Source: Histidinibacterium lentulum (GTDB taxonomy: Bacteria > Pseudomonadota > Alphaproteobacteria > Rhodobacterales > Rhodobacteraceae). From it: a stretch of 64,000 bases of DNA. The translations under genes were made by a program, and so were the position numbers. Shown piece by piece: positions 58,455 through 64,000 of the stretch. The notes beneath the pieces are model-generated. The model saw nothing but the letters and a program-made list of their open reading frames with translations. It searched no databases and had not been told where the DNA came from. Where the stretch lies: the NCBI RefSeq assembly GCF_003789055.1, contig NZ_ML119081.1, positions 186,001 through 250,000 of the forward strand, written 5' to 3'. The stretch's first letter is position 1; the number at the start of each line of letters is the position of its first letter.

Positions 58455-61205
58455 GTGAGCGACGACGATCAACATCCTGAAAACGATGACGAAATGGGCG
58501 GCGGGCCCAAGGCTCCGGCAAGTCCCTCGATCTCGATCGAGGACGAAATGCGGACGTCGTACCTCGATTACGCGATGTCGGTCATCGTGGCGCGGGCGAT
58601 TCCGGACCTGCGCGACGGATTGAAGCCGGTGCATCGCCGGATTCTCTACACGCTCTGGGAGAACGGCCAGGTCAACACGAAGCCCTATCGCAAGTCCGCG
58701 ACCGCTGTGGGCGACGTCATGGGCCGCTACCACCCTCACGGCGACAGCGCGATCTACGACGCACTGGTGCGGATGGCGCAGGACTTCTCCATGTCGCTGC
58801 CTCTGATCGACGGCCAGGGCAACTTTGGCTCCATGGACGGCGATCCGCCCGCGGCCTACCGCTACACCGAAAGCCGCCTCGACAAGCCTGCGGAAAGCCT
58901 GCTGACGGATATCGACAAGGACACCGTCGAATTCGTCATGAACTACGCCAACGAGCGCAAGGAGCCGATGGTCCTGCCGGCGCGCTATCCCAACATCCTC
59001 GTCAACGGGGCCGAGGGGATCGCGGTGGGCATGGCGACCCGGATTCCGCCGCACAACCTCGGCGAGGTGATCGACGCGACGCTGGCGCTGATCGAGAATC
59101 CCGACCTCACGAGCGAGGACCTGATCGAGTATGTCCCCGGGCCGGACTTTCCCACCGGGGGGCTGATCCTTGGCCGGTCCGGTGCGCGCAAGGCCTATCT
59201 GACGGGCCGCGGCTCGGTGCTGATCCGCGCCAAGACCCGGGTCGAGGAGCTGCGCAAGGATCGTTTCGCCATCGTGCTCGACGAGATCCCCTATCAGGTC
59301 AACAAGGCCTCCATGATCGAGAAGATCGCCGAGGCCGCCCGCGACAAGAAGATCGAGGGCATCGCCCATGTGCAGGACGAGAGCGACCGTCACGGCGTCC
59401 GCGTCGTGGTGGAGCTCAAGCGCGACGCGACGCCCGAAGTGGTGCTGAACCAGCTCTTCCGCTTCACCCCGATGCAGGTCTCCTTCGGTTGCAACATGCT
59501 GGCGCTGAACGGCGGCCGCCCAGAAACGCTGACCCTGCGCGGGTTCCTGTCGGCCTTCCTCGACTTCCGCGAGGACGTGGTCGCACGCCGGACCGCCTTC
59601 GAGCTGAACAAGGCGCGGGACCGCAGCCATATCCTCTGCGGTCTTGCCGTCGCCGTCTCCAATGTCGACGAGGTCGTCGCCACCATCCGCAGCTCCGCCG
59701 ATGCCGCCGAGGCGAGGGAGAAGCTCATGGCGCGCCGCTGGCCCGCCCATGACATCGCCGATTACATCCGCCTGATCGACGATCCGACCCACACGATCAA
59801 CGAGGACGGCACCTACAACCTGTCCGACCGGCAGGTCCGCGCCATCCTCGATCTGCGTCTTCAGCGCCTGACGCAGCTCGGCGTCAAGGAAGTCACCGAC
59901 GAGCTCGAAGAGCTGGCCGCGAAGATCAAGGACTATCTCGACATCCTCTCAAGCCGAGAGCGCATTCTCGCCATCGTGTCCTCCGAACTGCAGGAGGTGA
60001 AAGACAGCTTCGCCGTCCCGCGCCGCACGGAGATCGTCGACTGGGCCGGCGACATGGAGGACGAGGACCTCATCGAGCGCGAGGACATGGTCGTCACCGT
60101 CACTCAGGGCGGCTACATCAAGCGCACGCCGCTCGCCGAATTCCGTGCGCAGAAGCGCGGCGGCAAGGGCCTCGCCGGGGGGGATCTCAAGGAGGAGGAC
60201 GTGGTCACCACGCTCTTCGTCGCCAACACCCACACCCAACTGTTGTTCTTCACCACCGACGGCATGGTCTACAAGCTCAAGACCTGGCGGCTGCCCCTGG
60301 GCGCGCGCACCTCGCGCGGCAAGGCCATCGTCAACATCCTGCCGATCCCCCAGGGCGTCAGCATCGCCGCAATCATGCCGGTGGACCGCGACGAGGAGGA
60401 ATGGGCCGATCTGAACATCGTCTTCGCCACCTCGGCCGGCGACGTACGCCGCAACCGCCTGTCGGACTTCACGAACGTCATGCGCAACGGCAAGATCGCC
60501 ATGAAACTGCCCGAGGACGGATCGGTCAGCCTGATCGGCGCGCGCATCTGTTCCGAGGATGACGACATGATGCTGGTCACCGCACGGGGGCGCGCCATCC
60601 GCTTCCATATCGGCGGGGTCGACAGCGCGGGCAACCCGACCATGCGCGTCTTCAACAGCCGCAATTCCACCGGGGTGCGCGGCATCCGCCTGCAGGACGG
60701 CGACCGTGTCGTGTCCATGTCGGTGATCCGGCATTTCGAAGCCACCCCGGAAGAGCGCGAGGCCTATCTCAAGATGCGCCGCGCGCAGATGGGCGCGCCC
60801 GACGACGGCGAGCGCGAAGAGGACGAAGCTCCGGTTGAGGTCGGCCAGCTTCCTCTCGACCGCTTTGCCGAGATGTCTGCGGCGGAAAACTTGATCCTGA
60901 CCATCACCGCCCGCGGCCAGGGCAAGCTGTCGTCGAGCCATGATTATCCCGTGCGCGGGCGCGGAGGCCAGGGCGTCACCGCCATGGACAAGGCGCAACG
61001 CGGCGGGCCGGTGGTGTCCTCCTTCCCGGTCGAACTGGACGATCAGATCATGCTCGTGACCAACATGGGCCAGTCGATCCGGGTGCCGGTGGACGGCATT
61101 TCATTCCGCTCGCGCTCGGCCGGCGGGGTGAAGGTCTTCGACACCCGCCCCGGGGAGGAAGTGGCCAGCGTCGCCTGGATCGCGGACCAGGGCGAGACGG
61201 AGTGA
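58455..61205 (+). CDS. gyrA: DNA gyrase subunit A
   Basis: This 916-residue GyrA cuts and rejoins DNA in the gyrase tetramer. The breakage domain shows [30 protein letters not shown], the quinolone region [20 protein letters not shown] with wild-type Ser and Asp, and catalytic Tyr in [10 protein letters not shown]. The C-terminal beta-pinwheel has its GyrA-box in [14 protein letters not shown] small acidic insert ([15 protein letters not shown]) precedes the last blades. The GTG at 58455 is taken as start because upstream residues in frame are unlike GyrA; no strong Shine-Dalgarno is seen. Its stop overlaps a small downstream gene (GTGA). Confidence 0.96.
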   Translation: MSDDDQHPENDDEMGGGPKAPASPSISIEDEMRTSYLDYAMSVIVARAIPDLRDGLKPVHRRILYTLWENGQVNTKPYRKSATAVGDVMGRYHPHGDSAIYDALVRMAQDFSMSLPLIDGQGNFGSMDGDPPAAYRYTESRLDKPAESLLTDIDKDTVEFVMNYANERKEPMVLPARYPNILVNGAEGIAVGMATRIPPHNLGEVIDATLALIENPDLTSEDLIEYVPGPDFPTGGLILGRSGARKAYLTGRGSVLIRAKTRVEELRKDRFAIVLDEIPYQVNKASMIEKIAEAARDKKIEGIAHVQDESDRHGVRVVVELKRDATPEVVLNQLFRFTPMQVSFGCNMLALNGGRPETLTLRGFLSAFLDFREDVVARRTAFELNKARDRSHILCGLAVAVSNVDEVVATIRSSADAAEAREKLMARRWPAHDIADYIRLIDDPTHTINEDGTYNLSDRQVRAILDLRLQRLTQLGVKEVTDELEELAAKIKDYLDILSSRERILAIVSSELQEVKDSFAVPRRTEIVDWAGDMEDEDLIEREDMVVTVTQGGYIKRTPLAEFRAQKRGGKGLAGGDLKEEDVVTTLFVANTHTQLLFFTTDGMVYKLKTWRLPLGARTSRGKAIVNILPIPQGVSIAAIMPVDRDEEEWADLNIVFATSAGDVRRNRLSDFTNVMRNGKIAMKLPEDGSVSLIGARICSEDDDMMLVTARGRAIRFHIGGVDSAGNPTMRVFNSRNSTGVRGIRLQDGDRVVSMSVIRHFEATPEEREAYLKMRRAQMGAPDDGEREEDEAPVEVGQLPLDRFAEMSAAENLILTITARGQGKLSSSHDYPVRGRGGQGVTAMDKAQRGGPVVSSFPVELDDQIMLVTNMGQSIRVPVDGISFRSRSAGGVKVFDTRPGEEVASVAWIADQGETE

Positions 61206-61444
61206 CAGGCGAGGATTCGCTCTTCGTTCCGGCCCTCGCCGGAGCAGCTCTTGCCGTCCTCGTCGTCACGCCCCGGCTCCAGTCGCGCAGCTAACGCCGC
61301 TATCTTGAACAGGTGGCGGCAAAGAACACAAAGCTGGCGGCAAGCCAGGAGGAGGCACGCACGGCGGTCGAAGGCCAGACTGCCGCGCTGGAACGGATCG
61401 CCGCTGTGCTCGTGACGCTGTCCCGCTCGGCCCTCGCCCAGTAG
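61202..61444 (+). pseudogene. Small membrane/coiled-coil gene interrupted by an in-frame stop
   Basis: A GTG in the gyrA stop (GTGA) begins a frame with one hydrophobic helix (VPALAGAALAVLVVTP). It reaches TAA at 61292 after 30 codons and then continues in the same frame for 49 codons: an amphipathic, Ala/Glu-rich helix (YLEQVAAKNTKLAASQEEAR ... ALERIAAVLVTLSRSALAQ) to a TAG at 61442. Together the two parts look like one 80-residue single-span membrane protein with a cytoplasmic coiled coil. One base change would explain the TAA. Alternatively, only the 30-residue peptide is made, or the stop is read through. Confidence 0.55.
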
Positions 61445-61485
61445 CGACCCTTTCTTTTGCTGGCCCGATGCCCTAGGTCCGCACC

Positions 61486-62850
61486 ATGACTGACATGACC
61501 CTGAACATCGTCGGCGGCGGGCTCGCCGGGTCGGAAGCCGCCTGGCAGGCCGCCGAGGCCGGCTGCCGCGTCGTGCTGCACGAGATGCGCCCCGCCGTGG
61601 GCACCTTCGCGCACCGGACCGGCGATTTCGCCGAGATGGTCTGTTCCAACTCCTTCCGCTCCGACGACGACGAGCAGAACGCCGTGGGTCTGCTCCACTG
61701 GGAGATGCGCGCCGCGGGCGGGCTGATCATGGAGATGGCCGCCCGTCACCGCCTGCCCGCAGGCGGCGCGCTCGCCGTGGACCGCGACGCCTTCTCCGCC
61801 GCCATCACCGAGCGCCTGCGCGCCCATCCCCGCATCGAAACCGTTGCCGCCGAGATCAAAGAACTGCCTCGCGACGGTCATTGGATAATCGCCACGGGCC
61901 CCCTCACCTCCGGCGCGCTGGCAGAGGCGATCCGCGCGGAAACCGGGGCCGAGGCGCTGGCCTTCTTCGATGCGATCGCGCCCATCGTCTATGCCGACAC
62001 GATCGACATGTCGGTGGCCTGGGAGCAATCGCGCTACGACAAGGGCGAGACCGAGGCCGAGCAACGCGCCTACATCAACTGCCCGATGACCCGGGACGAT
62101 TACGAGGCCTTCGTCGACGCGCTGCTGGCGGCGGACAAGACGGAGTTCCACGAAGGAGAAACGGCCGGATATTTCGACGGCTGCCTGCCCATCGAGGTCA
62201 TGGCCGAGCGCGGCCGCGAGACGCTCCGGCATGGCCCGATGAAGCCGCGCGGCCTCACCAACGCACATGCACCCGAGGTGAAACCACATGCCGTCGTGCA
62301 GCTGCGCCGCGACAATGCGCTGGGGACGCTCTACAACATCGTAGGCTTCCAGACGAAGATGAAATACGGCGCCCAGGCCGAGGTTTTCCGCATGATCCCG
62401 GGCCTTTCCGAGGCAAAGTTCGCACGGCTCGGCGGCATCCACCGCAACACGTTCCTCAATTCCCCAACCCTGCTCGACGAGCAGATGCGGCTGAAATCAC
62501 GGCCCAACATCCGCTTCGCCGGGCAGATCACCGGCGTCGAGGGCTATGTCGAAAGCGCCGCCATGGGACTTCTTGCAGCGCGCCTTTCGGTGGCCGAGAT
62601 CACGGGGCGCAGCCTGCCCCCGGTTCCGCCCACCACCGCCACGGGCGCGCTCGTCACCCACATCACGGGCGGGGCGGATGCGAAGACCTTCCAGCCCATG
62701 AACGTGAACTTCGGGCTGTTTCCTCCTGTATCCGGGCTGAAATCCGGGCGTCGAGGCCGCACCGACCGCTACCGGGCCTATACCGATCGCGCCAAGGTCG
62801 ACTGGCAAGCCTGGCTCGCGGCGACGGCCGCCGCTCCGGTGCCCGCGTGA
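61486..62850 (+). CDS. trmFO: Methylenetetrahydrofolate-tRNA-(uracil-5-)-methyltransferase TrmFO
   Basis: This 454-residue FAD enzyme makes T54 in tRNA using methylene-THF as carbon donor. The FAD motif [21 protein letters not shown], the block [25 protein letters not shown], the catalytic Cys in [18 protein letters not shown] and the end [15 protein letters not shown] are present. Length is normal. Organisms with TrmFO usually lack TrmA. The last codons lie in a 20-base tandem duplication. Confidence 0.96.
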   Translation: MTDMTLNIVGGGLAGSEAAWQAAEAGCRVVLHEMRPAVGTFAHRTGDFAEMVCSNSFRSDDDEQNAVGLLHWEMRAAGGLIMEMAARHRLPAGGALAVDRDAFSAAITERLRAHPRIETVAAEIKELPRDGHWIIATGPLTSGALAEAIRAETGAEALAFFDAIAPIVYADTIDMSVAWEQSRYDKGETEAEQRAYINCPMTRDDYEAFVDALLAADKTEFHEGETAGYFDGCLPIEVMAERGRETLRHGPMKPRGLTNAHAPEVKPHAVVQLRRDNALGTLYNIVGFQTKMKYGAQAEVFRMIPGLSEAKFARLGGIHRNTFLNSPTLLDEQMRLKSRPNIRFAGQITGVEGYVESAAMGLLAARLSVAEITGRSLPPVPPTTATGALVTHITGGADAKTFQPMNVNFGLFPPVSGLKSGRRGRTDRYRAYTDRAKVDWQAWLAATAAAPVPA

Positions 62851-62870
62851 CGGCTCCGGTGCCCGCTTGA
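62831..62870 (+). repeat. 20-base tandem duplication across the trmFO stop
   Basis: Two adjacent 20-base copies (62831-62850 and 62851-62870) differ at two positions; each ends in TGA and contains GCTCCGGTGCCCGC. The first encodes the last trmFO residues A-P-V-P-A and its stop. The second repeats that in frame beyond the stop, a sign of recent slippage duplication. Confidence 0.7.
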
Positions 62871-62919
62871 CGTCCATGCACCCCGGGCAAACCGACCCTC
62901 TCATGGCGTCTCGCGTCCC

Positions 62920-63762
62920 GTGATCACCCGCTTCGCGCCGTCGCCCACGGGGCCTCTGCATCTCGGTCATGCCTTCTCCGCCCTGACCGCCTGGCAGCGT
63001 GCGAAGGATGCGGGCGGCACCTTCCTTCTAAGGATCGAGGATCTCGACGCCGACCGCTGCCGCGCCGAATGGGAGGCACTGATCTTCGAGGACCTTGACT
63101 GGCTCGGCCTCGACTGGCCCCGACCCGTCCTGCGCCAGTCCGATCACGTCGGAGAGTATGAGACCGCCATTGCTCATCTCGCCGAACGCGGCCTTGTCTA
63201 TCCCTGCTCCTGCACGCGAACCGACCTCCGGGCCGCCCTTTCGGCCCCGCAGGAAGGTGCCCCTGCCGTGGGGCCCGACGGCATCGTCTATCCGGGAACC
63301 TGCCGCGCGCGGCCCATGTCGGACCGGCGGGACGGCGACGCGCTGCGCCTCAACATCGGTCGCGCCGTCGCCGCGGCGGCTGACCTCAGCTTCGAGGAAA
63401 CCGGTCCTCTTCATCCGGGCCATCATCGGATCGACCGGATGGCCCTCGTGACTGGAACCGGTGACATCGTCCTGGGGCGCAGGCTGACGGGCATCGTCGC
63501 CTATCACCTGGCCGTGGTCTGGGACGACGCCCGGCAGGGCGTGACCGATGTCGTGCGCGGAGAGGACCTGTTCACGGCCACGCCGGTGCAGGTGTTGCTT
63601 CAGGCGCTGTTCGGCCTGCCGACCCCACGCTACCACCACCACGAATTGATCAGGGACGAACGCGGCCGCAGGCTCGCGAAACGGGATGATGCTCGGGGGA
63701 TATCGACCTACCGCGAGGCGGGTCTCTCGCCGGCCGACATCGTGATGAAGATCGGCCTTTAA
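62920..63762 (+). CDS. gluQ: Glutamyl-Q tRNA(Asp) synthetase
   Basis: This 280-residue GluRS paralogue lacks the anticodon-binding domain and attaches Glu to queuosine 34 of tRNA-Asp. It has the HIGH-type TRFAPSPTGPLHLGHAFSALTAW, LLRIEDLDADRCRAE, zinc-binding Cys in YPCSCTRTDLRA and YPGTCRA, DVVRGEDLFTATPVQVLLQ and the KMSKS-like GRRLAKRDDA. The start is a GTG at 62920. It lies 69 bases after trmFO on the same strand. Confidence 0.95.
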   Translation: MITRFAPSPTGPLHLGHAFSALTAWQRAKDAGGTFLLRIEDLDADRCRAEWEALIFEDLDWLGLDWPRPVLRQSDHVGEYETAIAHLAERGLVYPCSCTRTDLRAALSAPQEGAPAVGPDGIVYPGTCRARPMSDRRDGDALRLNIGRAVAAAADLSFEETGPLHPGHHRIDRMALVTGTGDIVLGRRLTGIVAYHLAVVWDDARQGVTDVVRGEDLFTATPVQVLLQALFGLPTPRYHHHELIRDERGRRLAKRDDARGISTYREAGLSPADIVMKIGL

Positions 63763-63779
63763 GCCCTGACGAAGCGCTC

Positions 63780-64000
63780 TCAGCCGTAAAGGGCCCCGGC
63801 CCGCCGCTCGAAGGCGCGCACGATGCGCTGCATCGCCTCGTTGAAGAACATCCCCGCAGCGCCTTGCAACAGCCTGTTCTTGAACTCGAAATCCACGTCG
63901 AACCGGACCTTGCAGCCGTTCGGATCGTCTTCGAACCGCCACCGGCTTTCCATGTAGCGGAACGGGCCGTCGATATATTCCGTGTCAATCACCCGATCCC
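63780..64000 (-). CDS. RatA/COQ10-type START-domain protein, 5' end outside the window
   Basis: The visible C-terminal 72 residues read VIDTEYIDGPFRYMESRWRF, then CKVRFDVDFEFKNRLLQGAAGMFFNEA and a closing helix MQRIVRAFERRAGALYG. This is the pattern of the polyketide-cyclase/COQ10 START domain, which binds ubiquinone and aids respiration. E. coli RatA is named as a toxin, but the COQ10 role is better supported for alphaproteobacteria. The stop is at 63780 and the start lies beyond 64000. It converges on gluQ with a 17-base gap. Confidence 0.85.
   Translation of the reverse strand, partial: DRVIDTEYIDGPFRYMESRWRFEDDPNGCKVRFDVDFEFKNRLLQGAAGMFFNEAMQRIVRAFERRAGALYG

Overview
The window is about 64 kb of GC-rich DNA (roughly two thirds G+C by eye) from an alphaproteobacterium, almost certainly the order Rhodobacterales (Roseobacter group or a close relative). 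The signs are a CtrA regulator beside its inhibitor SciP, a free-standing methyltetrahydrofolate:corrinoid methyltransferase of a split methionine synthase, B12-dependent ribonucleotide reductase NrdJ as a housekeeping gene, an alphaproteobacterial Usg protein, GluQ, TrmFO, and secreted RTX/Hint proteins. Exact genus cannot be told. Most of the window is chromosomal housekeeping DNA with short operons and frequent 4-base ATGA/GTGA gene overlaps.

Layout. 1-1.3 kb: an unrecognised ORF entering from the left edge and a MobA-like nucleotidyltransferase. 1.3-6.0 kb: a degenerate Hint-domain protein and a 1288-residue RTX protein with a C-terminal Hint domain, both on the minus strand. 6.0-7.05 kb: about 1 kb with no convincing gene. 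7.05-10.7 kb: the accessory region of most interest, described below. 10.8-25.5 kb: tRNA-Leu, YqaA, DsbB, arginase, a PEP-mutase-family protein, rlmE, ppx, a one-carbon operon (PF13769 protein, MTHFR-family, HAD, methyltransferase, small protein), M32 carboxypeptidase, heme A synthase, TrmJ, a frameshifted tfoX, a ThiE-like protein, hisI, a NifU-like scaffold protein and a 40-residue membrane peptide. 25.6-32.6 kb: recG-ligA, ctrA, sciP, mnmA. 32.7-41.4 kb: metA, ppk2, TetR, a PagL-like protein, a TRIC-type channel, and a polyamine-type ABC transporter with no binding protein nearby. 41.8-49.1 kb: porin-like OMP, anmK, tyrS, Fur, a DMT permease, eno, PRC-barrel and cupin proteins. 49.4-64 kb: a low-GC orphan gene coupled to nrdJ, a lipoprotein, tRNA-Pro, DUF192, a double cold-shock protein, pdxH, fabI, gpt, usg, gyrA, an interrupted membrane-peptide gene, trmFO, gluQ and a RatA/COQ10-type gene cut by the right edge.

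The best candidate for an undescribed system is at 7.05-10.7 kb. Three tightly overlapping minus-strand genes encode a HExxH protein resembling the aKG-HExxH peptide beta-hydroxylase family, a free-standing and divergent adenylation enzyme, and a free-standing carrier protein with an intact DLGGDS phosphopantetheine site. A convergent plus-strand gene encodes a thioesterase-like protein whose nucleophile elbow carries cysteine. Beside them is a 29-residue peptide gene with a strong ribosome binding site and good codon use. Together they look like a compact peptide-modification or hybrid RiPP/NRPS-type locus: activate an acid, load it on the carrier, hydroxylate either the tethered acid or the peptide, then release or transfer. 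The parts are read from sequence; the pathway is inference.

Regulatory signals seen: CtrA-like boxes about 50 bases upstream of both ctrA and sciP, an NrdR-type palindrome and a perfect DnaA box upstream of nrdJ, a LacI-family-type palindrome upstream of eno, a sigma70-like promoter for mnmA, and several intrinsic terminators.
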